A stretch of 64,000 nucleotides of DNA. Source: Silene conica. Its lineage: Eukaryota; Streptophyta; Magnoliopsida; Caryophyllales; Caryophyllaceae. A program made the position numbers and the translations under genes. The DNA lies in the NCBI GenBank assembly GCA_029255685.2, contig CM055320.2, positions 10,526,614 to 10,590,613 of the forward strand, in the 5' to 3' direction. Under the pieces are notes generated by a model. That model did not search any database. It had not been told where the DNA came from and was given only the letters and a program-made list of their open reading frames with translations. Shown piece by piece: positions 1 through 11,293 of the stretch; position 1 is the stretch's first letter; each line of letters begins with the position of its first letter.

Positions 1-2
1 TT

Positions 3-149
3 GTAACTTACGTGCTTGGTGCCTTATCCGATGAGGAATTTTGCTTGGAAAACCTCAAGGTCGAAGCTGATCAGAAGCAAGTTTATGCAGCTATTGTACG
101 TGCTGTGAAAATCAAGAAAATTACCACTACTCTTATTAATCATCTCTAA
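3..149 (+). CDS. 3' end of an unrecognised protein-coding gene
   Basis: The third frame is open from the window edge to a TAA at 147-149 and encodes 48 residues ending in ...TTLINHL. The stretch is rich in charged and aliphatic residues (EEF, ENLKVEAD, AAIVRAVKIKK), which fits the last helices of a globular plant protein, and the base composition is less AT-rich than the DNA after it. I do not recognise the family. No domain motif, signal or membrane segment is visible. It could also be an exon of a pseudogene; only the stop and the composition support coding. The start lies outside the window. Confidence 0.45.
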   Translation, partial: VTYVLGALSDEEFCLENLKVEADQKQVYAAIVRAVKIKKITTTLINHL

Positions 150-266
150 TAATACAGACTACAGATTATCAAATAACACCTATTATACGTCTTACAACGA
201 TTTTATAATAATTTGCACGCCTTATTTGATATCATAAATTGAGGTGCATAAAATATTAGAATACTA

Positions 267-1352
267 CTAGTGTAACACCCGTGAAAAATCACGTGGTTGT
301 GTATTTTTTTTTTAAAAAGAAGACGACAAATTATAATTATTATATAATAAAAATTGTTCATAAGTACACCTTGAAGTTTTCGTTTTATTAGGATCGTTTA
401 ATATTTTGTAAGTGTCTTAAAGTTAAACTTATTGAAAAAATAATGGTGAGTTAATGTCATGTTGATATTTCAAATTCTGTAAAATGACGGGCATTAAAAT
501 ACGTTCTTACAACCAACACAGTCCTGACATAATGAATGTCTCTCATTCACAATGAAGGTTGTCTTCAGCATTTTATTTTTTAGTGTAACACCCGTGAAAA
601 ATCACGGGGCTGTGTACTTTTATTTTAAAAGAAGAAGACAAATTATATTTATTATATATATATAACCAGAAATTTTATATATTGAACATGTATACCTAAA
701 ATTAAAAACTAAAAAAAATTAATACATATATACATTAGTAAGTCTTGCTTGCGACGAGTCACCATTTGTAACGGATATTTTGTGAAATAAAATGAATACA
801 AAATGAGTTAGTGGAGAAAGGGGACCACATGAATAGTGTTGGAGAGAGAGAAAAACTGGGTATTTTGTGAGAGAAAACGGTATCCGTCACAAGCTTGCGA
901 CGGATGGTGTCATTGCAAATAAGAATTTGTGTATATACATAACGACATTTGAAAAAATTGTTGATAATATATAATAAGATAACATATGATAATGTTATTA
1001 GGAGTAATAATTGTGAGGTGGTATAAAAATGAAATTATTAATATATAGTTAAAAACGAAACTATAAAATTCAGATTTGAGAACTTTAAGATATATGTAAA
1101 TTTTCTGTAAAAAAAAGATATATGTAAATTAATTAAAGAAACAAAATTAAGATAATTATATTCGATATATTGAAGAAAATGGAAACAATATAAAAATCGG
1201 TTAATGGAAGGTGACGTGGCTACTATTGTTCACGTTATTGGCTGAAAAAAACTAAAATTCTGAGGTTGAATGAGAGAGCTCCATTAGACTAATTCTAAAA
1301 CCACATTGGGCCACATCAGCGGTTTTACAAGATTCTTTAATATATATAATGA
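267..1352 (-). mobile_element. Helitron-like element(s), non-autonomous, minus orientation
   Basis: Read on the minus strand, the sequence at 267-300 ends in a short hairpin (CACGTGATTTTTCACGGG), a 7-nt spacer and CTAG followed by T. This is the Helitron 3' pattern: a GC hairpin about 10 nt before CTRR. A second near-identical terminus ends in CTAA at 580-583, so two related 3' ends are stacked. A plausible 5' end starting TC and preceded by A lies at 1351-1352, next to a GATGTGG motif often seen near plant Helitron starts. No Rep/helicase coding is present. The 3' ends are well supported; the 5' boundary and the number of elements are inferred. Confidence 0.5.
736..931 (+). mobile_element. 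Mutator-type MITE, copy A (196 bp)
   Basis: This copy is bounded by the perfect 9-bp duplication TATATACAT at 727-735 and 932-940. It is the reverse complement of a second 196-bp copy at 7883-8078. Both contain pairs of the motif CGTCGCAAG / TTGTGACGG near their ends and a central TCTCTCTCC run. A 9-bp target duplication is typical of Mutator-like elements. It has no coding capacity and sits inside the Helitron-like element, so it is younger than its host. Confidence 0.8.
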
Positions 1353-1645
1353 TATAATGATGATTATTTCCAGTATAATTTTATCCCGTTTTAGATCTCC
1401 ATATAATTGGATGCTTAATGTATAAGTTCCGGCTTCTTGTTAAGGTAACTGTTGGGATCTTTGGTATAAATAATATAAGGATGCAAAGAAACAATATTTT
1501 GTTATGAAATTAACCACAACCCAACTTGTATTATTATTATTCAAACAATAACAATAATACAATCAATCCTCAAACACTTAGCTACTAGCCAAGATTTCCA
1601 ACTATGCTTAACTCGGGATATTAAGCACTACACCCTCCAACATGA
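1353..1645. other. AT-rich spacer, no gene seen
   Basis: I see no coding signal here. The TGTTGGGATC at about 1451 resembles the start of a Copia-type LTR, but no matching terminus or target duplication could be found. Confidence 0.3.
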
Positions 1646-1653
1646 CTAGTGAC

Positions 1654-2713
1654 TAGACCTGTCAAAACCTGACCCGACCCGTAAACCAACCGTAACCCGA
1701 CCCGTAAATAACCCGTAAATGACCCGGTTTTTTCAACCCGAACCCGAACCCGAAAGATACCCGAACCCGTTTTGACCCGTAAACAGCGGGTCAAAACCCC
1801 ACCCGCAGCGGGTTGACCGTTGGGTCAAGACAATATATCATTTTTAAAATATACAATGTCATATAAGTATTGATGACTTATAAATTTTTGAGGAGAAATA
1901 TGTAAATATATGCGGTATGTCACATCATCACCTCAAACAACATGCCAAGTCATCACCTCAAACAACGTGCCACGTCATCACCTCAAAGTGTGTGTCACAC
2001 CGTCACTTTCACCGTAGTACGACGAATTGCATTCCACGTCAGCAGCGCCAACTCATCACCTCGAACGACATGTCACGTCATCACATCGAAGTGTGTGTTA
2101 CGTCGTCACTTTTAGTGTAGTACGTCAAGTTACATTGCACGTTAGCACTGTCACCTCATTATTTCGACGTACCACATGTCACGTCATTACATCGAAATGT
2201 GTGCCACACTATTTCTTACACCTCATTCCACATAATTGTCTAGGACCACATGCCATATCATCACCTCAAAATATGTATCATACCGTCACTTTTACCGTAT
2301 TACGTCTAACTGAACCGCACTTCACGTCAACACTTCCACCTCAGATCACATGTCACGTCATCATTGTTATCTTATTTGAGTCTTATTATCGTACTTAGCG
2401 AGTTAGTAAGGATGATGATGAGGATAACAATGATGATGTTGGTGGTGAGGGCAAAAATGGTGACAATTAAGTTAACTAAGACGAGCAAGAGGATAAAAAA
2501 CGTATAAAGGGTAGGAATTACGATATAAAAGAAGTTTTAAAAAATGCGAGGAAAAGATGTTGATTGACCCGTATTTTTACCCGAACCCGACCCGGAACCC
2601 GTATAGACTTGACCCGTATTTTACCTGACCCGAAATACACCCGACCCGTATTTTACCCGAACCCGTATCTACCCGACCCGCAACCTGCCCGTTCGACCTG
2701 TTTGACAGGTCTA
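1654..2713. mobile_element. hAT-type non-autonomous DNA transposon
   Basis: Terminal inverted repeats begin TAGACCTGTCAAA on both sides and are flanked by the perfect 8-bp duplication CTAGTGAC at 1646-1653 and 2714-2721, the hAT signature. Both subterminal regions are packed with variants of ACCCGACCCGTA, about ten to a side, in opposite orientations, as expected for transposase-binding repeats. The middle holds a four-unit tandem repeat. A short stretch at about 2410-2560 is acidic/basic in one frame and could be a remnant of a captured or ancestral coding sequence, but it has stops. No transposase is encoded. Confidence 0.85.
1968..2365 (+). repeat. About four degenerate tandem units inside the hAT element
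   Basis: Units of roughly 75-105 bp start near 1968, 2070, 2176 and 2250, and a partial fifth near 2350. Each begins with a variant of CACGTCATCACCTCAAAGTG and continues with CGTCACTTTNNNGTAGTACG. The open frames across it (1917-2120 and 2027-2398) come from this repeat and do not look like genes. Confidence 0.7.
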
Positions 2714-2727
2714 CTAGTGACCCTTAT

Positions 2728-3375
2728 TGTTGGGTAACATCAAACACAAGGCTTAATGGAAAGTGTTACATGTATTAATAAAGTACATTTAACATTGCTT
2801 AATGTTAATTGAATATTAATTCATTTGTTAACATTACGTTAAAAGGTGAGAATTATGTGAATTTGTTTTTAATTCATGTATTGGTAACGTGAAGTGATTT
2901 ATGATATGAAATTATAACATCACTTTCACAATGCTATATAAAGGATGGTAAATTCTTTGGAAAATATATCTCATAAATAATATTATCAAACAAGGTGACT
3001 GTAAAGTCGGGGTTTGAGGGTGTGATAGGTAGTACAATAGGTGTTCTAATACAATAATTTAAGAGGTTACTCTAGGGGAGATATTAGTGGCATTCTAATA
3101 TTACTGGAGGTCTAGAGGATGTTATCTTATTTCATTGTAGGTTCCGGATTGGTGTTTATTCGGGACGGTTATTTACGTTGTACTGGTACTATTTTTATAG
3201 TGGATTCTAGTCGATTTGGCTAGTGGGTTATACTTCCGGTTTGGAAGGTTTTGTCCTGGGTTTGACCCTAAATATTGTCTCATCTTATTATTGCTTACAT
3301 TTATTTACTTTTACGGTTTACTTGTCGGTTGGTTGCTTCCGTTGCACGTGGGATATTGGCGCTAATTTTCCAACA
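2728..3375. mobile_element. Solo LTR (648 bp)
   Basis: The block starts TGTTGGG, ends CCAACA, and is flanked by the perfect 5-bp duplication CTTAT at 2723-2727 and 3376-3380. It has no internal region, so it is the product of LTR-LTR recombination of a complete element. The small inverted termini and the size suit a Copia-type LTR, but the family cannot be assigned without coding sequence. It lies one base from the hAT target duplication. Confidence 0.8.
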
Positions 3376-3380
3376 CTTAT

Positions 3381-4243
3381 TTATATAAGGTCCTAAGTCC
3401 TAAATTACCTAGTACACAAATAGTCTTTATTTCATTCAAAGGCTAACTCCTAATATTTACTACTAAGACAATCTAACATACAAAACATAAATAATAGTAA
3501 CTTAAACCTAACTTAAAATATTGACTTATATATTACTAGATCATTACTAATGTTGGGTTACTTTCCCGACAGTAACCAATAAATTTGATTTTGTTTATTA
3601 TACTCCTAGTGATTTCTTTTTTAAGATAGTGAGTGTTATAAATTAAATGCGGCATATATAACTTGATGATTGATTGCATTTCAAAAATCAAATAGGACCA
3701 GCTACTTCTACTTGGAGTACTTGTCGCGCTAAGTAATAAAAATGCGTCACAAATGTTTGCCTCTAGTGGCAGAGTTAGGAATTGACAAATTGTTCCAGAA
3801 ATTGCCGAACACATCAAGATATTGCACCTTTTGTATTTATGATGATATTGCACCAAAAGTGATCATAAGCTCTGTCTTATTATTTCAGCCAAATATAGTC
3901 CGTCTTAAGCCGACAATTACCAAACATATCAAGATAAGTCACAACTTCCAAGATAATTCGGATATAAATGTTCTTTTGTACAAGATAATTACAGAGTGTT
4001 TAAAATCGGCACAGAAACGGTATTAAACTACTCCTAGTTATTTATTTACATATATTAGAGTAATTCTAGATAAATGTAAACAAACATACTAGCGTTTATT
4101 GAATTAACTTATTTAAGTACAAATATCTACTTCTACTTAAAAATTAAAAAAAACTCCAATACAAAATAACAAAAATAAATACATAAAACTTGTTTATGTA
4201 TATCTTATTATTACTTATCTAGGATAGCTTTCGTCCACTTCCC
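3381..4243. other. Intergenic region 3' of the NAC gene
   Basis: AT-rich sequence. A 94-codon open frame on the plus strand (3742-4026) and one on the minus strand (3536-3856) overlap each other. They match no family I know and are probably chance frames. The 3' UTR and polyadenylation region of the NAC gene must lie in the right-hand part of this stretch. Confidence 0.4.
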
Positions 4244-4297
4244 GAACTTAGCAAGGGAGTGAACGACGAGGAACTTAGCAAGGGAGTGAACGACGAG
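4244..4297. repeat. Perfect 27-bp tandem duplication across the NAC stop codon
   Basis: The 27-bp unit at 4244-4270 is repeated exactly at 4271-4297. The NAC stop (complement of TTA at 4275-4277) lies in the second copy, so the first copy is 3' UTR. Because 27 is a multiple of three, loss of the stop would extend the protein in frame through the same peptide again. Confidence 0.9.
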
Positions 4298-7186
4298 GAG
4301 TATGCAGTGGAGGAGGAGGTGGTAGTGCCAAAACGTCTTTAACTTCAATCTTTTCAGCCGGATGTTGTGGTGGTGGGTTCGACATGTTTACAGCTTCATG
4401 GCGCGCTGATATCGTACCCATTGGATTTGGATCTACCAACATTGGAATTGGCGGGTCTATTAGCAAGTTGAATATCGAATGCTCAAAATCAGTATTATAA
4501 TCACCATGTGCCTGATACGGATCCCAGTCGAATAATCCGGTATAGGATGTCGACAAGCTTGTGCTCGACATCAACTGATTAGTCGATTGACTCCCAATCA
4601 ACGGTTGAACCGAAGGGTAATCTCCATAGTTGTAGCTGGTAGGGTACACGTTAACATTGTGGACGCTCGTGTTATTGTACTTGTTGATGACATTGGAGCA
4701 GCCATAGCCATTGTTGTTACTTGCACAGTATGTATTAGTATTAGGGTTACCATTGTTGTCCGCCATAGTGTACATATTGCTTGTAATGTACATGTTATCA
4801 CCGCAGTAACTGCCATCGCTAAAAGTCGATTCTTTAGAAGAACTATCGCCTTGATCTGTCGTCTCATCGACAAGCGACTCACCGCTTTCGTTTTCAGCTA
4901 CTTCTTGTTCTTGTTCTTCAGCCTTGTCTTTCGGATTCAGTTTATTTTTCTTGTATATTCGGCATAATATGTGGTCATCCAACTGCATCATATCATGTCA
5001 GTTTAGGTGTCGGCTAAATTACAGACAGTAAAAATAACTCATTTATTACCAATAAATGAACAGCTTCTTACGAATAACGGGAGATTAAGTACATACGTAC
5101 CCTCATATCCTTACTAGTGTTGTTAGTAACATCATCATGCTTTCGTTTTTTGACTTGGGAAGGTCCGGCGACACGAAATTCATGCATAATCCAAAGGGTT
5201 TTCTCACCCTTAGGAGGCTTGCCCTTGTAAAACACAAGAGTCTTCCTAGCACCGACTTCAACGCCATCGCGATGGATGGCTTTATCAGCTCCGGTGGCTT
5301 TCCAATACCCGTCACCGGCCTTTCGGTTTGGCCGAGTCCCATTACGATACTTTTTATCTCTTGGTGTGAAGAAATACCACCCTTTGTTACCTTGGGGACT
5401 ATACGTCTCTATGCGTTGTAGTAGTCACAAGAAAACATATAAGTTATACAAAAAAATGAAAACAAGCCTAAAAGATTAATGTATCATTTTAAACAATAAA
5501 AAGCTACTCCGTTATACTTCGTAGATTATAACTTGAGATAATCGATTTTTCTAATGTGGACCCTAATGATACACGTTAATAAATGGAATAGGGAAAGATT
5601 TATGAGATATTTTCACGAATGATTGTAAATTTAAGTTTATACTTGAATTTATCAGATAATATCTTATAAATCTTTCCGCATCCGCTTTATTAAAGTGTCA
5701 GGGCACCCATTAAAAAAATTATATCTTTATTTAATTATAATTATAAATATTCAACACCGTAAAGCGCATTATACTACTAGTTAATGAGATGCGTTAGTTT
5801 TTATTTTAAAAAGATTATATTATGTTATTAATAGATAATTTATTCAATTCTTTCGTTAGGTAGGGCGTATGAAGCATGTACACCGGCTGTAACCAAGAAT
5901 TTCACAAACTACTAATCTATATTCTACGTATCAAAGAGGAAGAGTCAACAAGTTGTTGTTTTCTATATGGGTTAGCAAAATTCTATAACCTTTTTAAAAA
6001 TTGCAAAAAACAATATGTAAATACGATACGATTTTTGGTATCCGGAAATTCGTGTTTATGGAATTCGTATATTCAGATACGGTTTGGTGAGAAATGCCTA
6101 AGTAAAGAGTAGAAGAAAGCCTATTTTTTTATAAAATAAGTCATAAACATACATTAAGAGTGGAAATTGGAAAAGAAACTTTACGGTAACCAAGATCAAT
6201 CGAATTTTCTATTGACACTCTATTAACTTTACGGTAACCAAGTTAATAAACGACATCCCAAATATCCCAATACCTAATTTCCCAATAATTAAATTTAATT
6301 TGCAACCTATGTGCAATTATCATAGTATTTATTTATCATTCATCTATCTATAATTACAACTACATAACTTCAAAACCAAAAAAATTATCCAGACTTTAAT
6401 GGTAGATTATTAATTGCGGTCGATTTAACGGCATAATTCGGGAAATACAAAGTAATTTTTATTTTATTTAGGAAAAAAATTGATCTTATTTAGGAAACAA
6501 ACATATTTTTGTAGAAATTTAATTTCCAATATTAATAACAAATAACTAATACATAACTAATAGCATATTAACATACGTACATAGGAGTAACAAATTAATA
6601 ATAATACTCCCTCTGATATCCAGACAGAAGGTAACGATTGCTGGTTGCTTTTTGGCACTATTCATTATCGTAGAGAATCTTTGATATTATTGTTAATTTA
6701 GGAGACATGGTATAGTCATGTGAAATTTGTTTAATTTATATCAGAAATTTACATTGTAAAACGTGTCTCGATGTGTCTCGATAATTGTGATAAAACAACT
6801 GTTATAAAGTAACAGTTAACTTTTGTCTGATCGGAAGAGTATGTATCAACTTTATACATAAAAATATGTACTACCTCAAGTAAGTTAAAATCACATTCAA
6901 CTCCCAACCCGACTTACCTTTAAACAAATATTGACGAACATCCAAAAATCGTAAATAAAGTATTTAAGTACATACCAGCAAGGAAGTCAGGGTTGTACTT
7001 GTATATATTAACATCATGCATCAAATTTAATGGCAAGGGCTTATCCTTTGTGATCTTTGGTTGTAAATACTCGATAATGAGTTCGTCATCAGACGGATCA
7101 AACTTATAACCGGCCGGAAACGAATTCAAATACTTCTCAATCCCTGCAATCTCTTCAACTGTCCTTGTCATTTCTTGTTTTTCCAT
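4275..7186 (-). CDS. NAC-domain transcription factor (three exons)
   Basis: Plant-specific DNA-binding regulator, nuclear. Exons on the minus strand are 7186-6976, 5408-5101 and 4982-4275. Donors GTATGT and GTACGT and acceptors CATAG and TGCAG keep the frame and give 408 residues, within the usual NAC range. Subdomain A lies at about residues 21-42 ([14 protein letters not shown]), the WYFFTPRD block at 81-88, the DNA-contact block [18 protein letters not shown] at 96-113, and the [12 protein letters not shown] block at 174-185, where the common tryptophan is histidine. The C-terminal half is rich in Ser, Thr, Asn and Tyr with a proline run near the end, as in NAC activation regions, and shows no membrane helix. 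The start is the first Met before subdomain A. The 1.57-kb first intron and 118-bp second intron match the usual NAC layout. Expression was not tested. The orthologue group is uncertain; the [15 protein letters not shown] stretch suggests a stress- or senescence-type NAC. Confidence 0.9.
5409..6975 (-). other. Long first intron of the NAC gene
   Basis: AT-rich, with GT at the donor end and AG at the acceptor end on the minus strand. It contains a short direct repeat (CTTTACGGTAACCAAG at about 6180 and 6228). I see no exon or mobile element in it. Confidence 0.7.
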
Positions 7187-7268
7187 TTTATTTTATGCTC
7201 GGTTTGCCAAATTATTAAGGGTTAATTAAATCAAAGAGGTTTGAGGGAATTGTTGATGATTTTCTTCT

Positions 7269-7284
7269 CTATTTAATGACGTCA
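7269..7284 (-). promoter_or_regulatory. TGACGTCA palindrome abutting a TATA-like box, NAC promoter
   Basis: On the minus strand the 8-bp palindrome TGACGTCA (7277-7284) directly precedes TTAAATAG (7269-7276), about 85 bp before the NAC start codon. TGACGTCA is the classic plant bZIP (TGA/CREB-like) site. The position suits control by salicylate- or stress-linked bZIP factors; this is inference from the motif alone. Confidence 0.5.
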
Positions 7285-7882
7285 AATAGATTATTATTAA
7301 TTATTAATTAAGATTAATTAATTACATTAAGATTTAACTAACTGTTTATCTAAATAAGATTCTGATTTGATAAAACTTTATCTTTTTTAATTAATTAATT
7401 CTTCATCTCTTAGAATAGAATCCTATCTTTAAGGATTTTTGTAAAAATATAATTATTATATAGTGAGGGTTTGTTATAGTCTGACTAGCGTTTGACTGGC
7501 GTCTGACTAATACGGAGTACGTTGTATGAAAATATCTTACGTATAATTCTACCGCTTTCTTCATTCTAATCCATTCTATACCTTTGCTTTATTCACATTT
7601 TTCAATATCCGTTTTATTTTGTTTATAGTTACATGTTGATAAAAATTATAAAACTTTGCTATTAACAATATACTCGGTAACACAATTTAAACAAAATGAC
7701 TATCTTTTATGTTTTATATTAGAAGTTGTGTCGAAAATTCACCCGATTTACAAATAATGCCAAAAAATGAGCGGTATAAAATTGATTGGATTGGAGGAAT
7801 GAAGTACAATGGTATGGACGTATGGTTTGCTTGTACATTAGTACATTAGCGTTCAAGCGGTTCAACGCATCAAATCATCAAT
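7285..7882. other. Upstream region of the NAC gene
   Basis: AT-rich DNA with TTAATTAA runs. No further gene or element is visible before the MITE at 7883. Confidence 0.4.
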
Positions 7883-8078
7883 CACAAATTCTTATTTGTA
7901 ACGGCATTATCCGTCGCAAACTTGTGACGGATACTGTTTTCTCTCACAAAATACCCACTTTTTCTCTCTCTCCAACACTATTCATATGGTCCCCTTTCTC
8001 CACTAACTTCTTTTGTATCCATTTTATCTCACAAAATATCCGTTACAAATTGTGACCCGTCACAAGCAAGACTTACTA
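7883..8078 (-). mobile_element. Mutator-type MITE, copy B (196 bp)
   Basis: This copy is flanked by the perfect 9-bp duplication ATCATCAAT at 7874-7882 and 8079-8087. It has the same length as copy A at 736-931 and is inverted relative to it, with about 85-90% identity by eye. Shorter relatives carrying the CGTCGCAAG motif occur at about 8190-8230 and 9838-9892. Confidence 0.8.
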
Positions 8079-8307
8079 ATCATCAATAACATGGACCATT
8101 TACTATTTTATAAACAGTTCGGATATATGGTTCTTAAAATTACAAATATTTCGTATATATGATTTTCGTATACTGTAATATAACAATATATGTCTCTCTT
8201 GCGACGCGTATATCCGTCGCAAGGTTTTAATAGGTCAAGTACTACCACTTGATTCGAATAAGATAAAGCATGGAAAATCCCAAATGACTTGTCTTTTTCT
8301 ACTCAAA

Positions 8308-9809
8308 CTAGGTTGTAACCCGTGAAATTCACGGGTCTGTTTTTTAAACTTTAGCTGAATATAGTTAATAATATTGGAGATAAGCAAATTAATTATTTAC
8401 TGTGGCCTGTTTTTAACTTTAGATGAATACCGTAATTAATAATATCAAAGAAAGCTGATTAATTATATACATATAAATAAATTTTGAATTATTTATGACA
8501 CATGTCGGTATGACGGTATACATGAGCTATCATATAGTTGTTCATTAAGATGATCAAGACTTACAATAGAATTTGTATACTTTTAATTACTCATTGCACC
8601 ATTTTTAAAATATGTAACTCATATATAAAATAAAGTTTTATATTACATATCGTACAATAAAAGCAAAACGTAAATAATCTGATGAGACGTGAGTAGTAAA
8701 TGTATAGTTAGGTTAAAAAACTTATTTTTAATTATATTTATTAAAGATGTTCATATAATAAATAACAGTTATTGCGCGCGACATCTTACACGAAGACATT
8801 CCAAAATTATTAAATGACCACTCATTTACTATTTACAATATTAAATAAATACTCCGTAGTTGTTAAAATGTTTCGCATTTACGTGAATAGTCAGATGTCT
8901 TACAATAAATCGAAAATGTAGTCTAAAAAATCACGACGCTCACATAAGTGTATATACCGATGAAGAATAATTATTCCGACCCATATTTAATAACGATTAA
9001 ACCATAAAAAAATGTAGTCTAAAAAATTCATAGAATTTGTATACTTTTAATTACTCATTGCACCATTTTTAAAATATGTAACCCATATATAAAATAAAGT
9101 TTTATATTACATATCGTACAATAAAAGCAAAACGTAAATAATCTGATGAGACGTGAGTAGTAAATGTATAGCTGGGTTAAAAAACGTATTTTTAATTATA
9201 TTTATTAAAGATGTTCATATAATAAATAACAGTTATTGCGCGCGACATCTTACACGAAGACATTCCAAAATTATTAAATGACCACTCATTTACTATTTAC
9301 TATATTAAATAAATACTCCGTAGTTGTTAAAATGTTTCGCATTTACGTGAATAGTCAGATGTCTTACAATAAATCAAAAATGTAGTCTAATAAATCACGA
9401 CGCTCACATAAGTGTATATACCGATGAAGAATAATTATTCCGACCCATATTTAATAACGATTAAACCATAAAAAAATGTAGTCTAAAAAATACTTGTAGG
9501 TATTTTTTTGTTTGGTGATTATGGATTGGTAACTCTAGGATTTAGGCCGTGCTACGGAATTAATCTTCAGCCAAAACTGTCATTATTTATTGTTTCAATA
9601 TATGGAATGAAATCTTGTGATTCCATAGATTTAGTCCGTGAAATATTTGAATAGTTATTATACCATTATACCATATCTTGAATGTTATTGGACAATAGCT
9701 CTAGGATGAATCTAATTGGACAATAGCTCTAGGATGCTTTACAACGCGACACGTAAGACAAAACTTTTTTCTAGTGATGCCACGTCAGCAGCTTGGCTTC
9801 TGCATTAGA
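8308..9809 (-). mobile_element. Helitron-like element, non-autonomous
   Basis: On the minus strand the left end reads ACCCGTGAATTTCACGGGT, a perfect hairpin, then a short spacer and CTAG at 8308-8311 followed by T. The proposed 5' end is TC at 9808-9809 preceded by A, in a context containing GACGTGG, which is common at plant Helitron starts. No coding is present. Most of the interior is a 464-bp tandem duplication. The 3' end is firm, the 5' end tentative. Confidence 0.5.
8567..9491. repeat. 464-bp-period tandem duplication
   Basis: Copy 1 (8567-9027) and copy 2 (9031-9491) differ at fewer than ten positions by eye. Each copy itself ends with a second short copy of AATGTAGTCTAAAAAAT. The high identity implies a recent duplication inside the Helitron-like element. 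It contains no open frame of note. Confidence 0.9.
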
Positions 9810-10266
9810 TAAATATATGATGAATAATACTTGACTCGTCGCAAGTTTACGACGGATATTCCCGTTACAATTAAGAATTTGTGCTAATATAAATCGGATG
9901 GTTACGGTTAAATTTTTTGCATTCGCCATAAAACGAGTAGTCCAACCTGAATGATCTTTACACGACTTTTATACACTTAGCCAAATCAAAATAACCATAT
10001 CCTTAAAACATACAATGATTTAGGCCTTGTTTTTCTGACTTATTTTCAGCTCATTTCAATTCAACTCAGCTCTGTTTAGTTCAGTTAAGTTCAGCTCAGC
10101 TCCATTCAGTTGAGTTCAGCTTCATTCAATTCAGTTCACCTCAGTTCAGTCCAACTCGGCTTCTAAAGTTCAACCCACATTATTATTATTATTATTTTTA
10201 TTATTATTTTTTTTTTATGGGAAGGATGCGCGCAACTATCATACAACAAAAGAACAAAATAAGAGG

Positions 10267-11291
10267 TTACATAAAATTGGTGGGCAGCCGAGATACAATC
10301 TGAGCTCCCACCCCCTTAGCTACAGCAAAGCTAAGCCTAGTAAAAATGTACGCAGCCATCCGCGCCCCTGCATCCTGAGATACTGAGTATTGCTGAATCC
10401 GCTTCAGCAAGGCTACAGCATCCGAACCCAGCTCCCCAAGCGAAGAGAAAGAGAAAGGAAGGAAACCGTAACCTGCAGCCTCACAGCGATCCCTGTACTT
10501 AGCACACTTGCGCTGAGCCGCATCAGCAACAACCCGGCCAGGTACAAAATCGGTCATCCCAGTCTGAGTCAGAGGGAAGGACCCAGTCAAATCAATACAC
10601 ACATCCCGCCCCCTGTCCCACGAATAAAGCAGCAAATCCGCAGGGCGAAGAGATCCGCCATGTCCATCAACCAGACCAATGACAACCTCCTTACCCGCCG
10701 AAATCCCAGACCTATAGCAGATGTCCAATAGAGTGTCCCTGACAAGGTTATGACGATGCTTGACCCCAACAGTACCAGCACAAGATACAGCGTGATCCCC
10801 AAAAACATCCTTAGCAAAAACCCGAGAGCAAGCAGAGCAAGGCCTAGGGACCAAGAAAAGTGGAACACCTAGCCTATACCCAAGCACACAACGGTAGGTC
10901 CTCTTGTTCATAGTCTGACCCAACCCAGAGACAGGAACCGCTCTCAACCAATCAGAAGAGTGAGCCCCATGCAGAGATTTCCACAACGCAACCTGACGCG
11001 GGGACAAGGAGAAAACCGACTCCGAAGAAGCCGCAACCGTTGAGAAATAAATACCTGCCAATTTCTTCATAAGTTTGGGGGCAGCAATTTCACTAGGGTT
11101 ACCAAGAAAATCAGAACATGTAGTCTCCGAGAACACCCGCAAGGCATCGGCGAAAGAAGGGCCAGGGTCAATGATACCAGAAGGCCGCGGGAGCCTAGCC
11201 TGCAATTCAGCAGACTGCAAACGGGAAGCCAAGAACGCATAATGTAACACATCTCCCGCTGCATAAACACCAAGTCCGCCTAAATGAAAGG
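10267..11291 (-). pseudogene. 3' part of a LINE-type reverse transcriptase with zinc knuckle and nuclease-like C-terminus, copy 1
   Basis: An open frame of about 340 codons without a genuine start, running in from a microsatellite at 11292, so it is a 5'-truncated retroelement. The N-terminal third (GGLGVYAAGDVLHYAF, ASRLQS) matches the region after the RT palm in plant proteins annotated as reverse transcriptases. About residues 137-157 of the frame hold a C-x2-C...H-x4-C cluster. About residues 200-221 read RPADLLLY...GRDVCIDL, which resembles the PD-(D/E)xK pattern of restriction-like endonucleases of site-specific LINEs. It ends PTNFM. The nuclease assignment is by resemblance. There are no internal stops, unlike copies 2 and 3. 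Confidence 0.6.
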
Positions 11292-11293
11292 GG

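Noticed and set aside
1451..3375. TGTTGGGATC at 1451 as the start of the LTR that ends at 3375
   Set aside because: Its flank (GTAAC) does not match CTTAT after 3375, while the TGTTGGG at 2728 is preceded by CTTAT.
3742..4026. 94-codon plus-strand open frame downstream of the NAC gene
   Set aside because: AT-rich, overlaps an antisense frame, and has no recognisable family or motif.
5103..5342. 79-codon frame on the minus strand (MGLGQTERP...)
   Set aside because: It is a wrong-frame reading of NAC exon 2; the correct frame gives the conserved WYFFTPRD and [10 protein letters not shown] blocks.
10267..11291. Treating the 327-codon frame as a host gene
   Set aside because: It lacks a natural start, is 5'-truncated at a microsatellite, and has two more truncated copies nearby, so it is a retroelement fragment.
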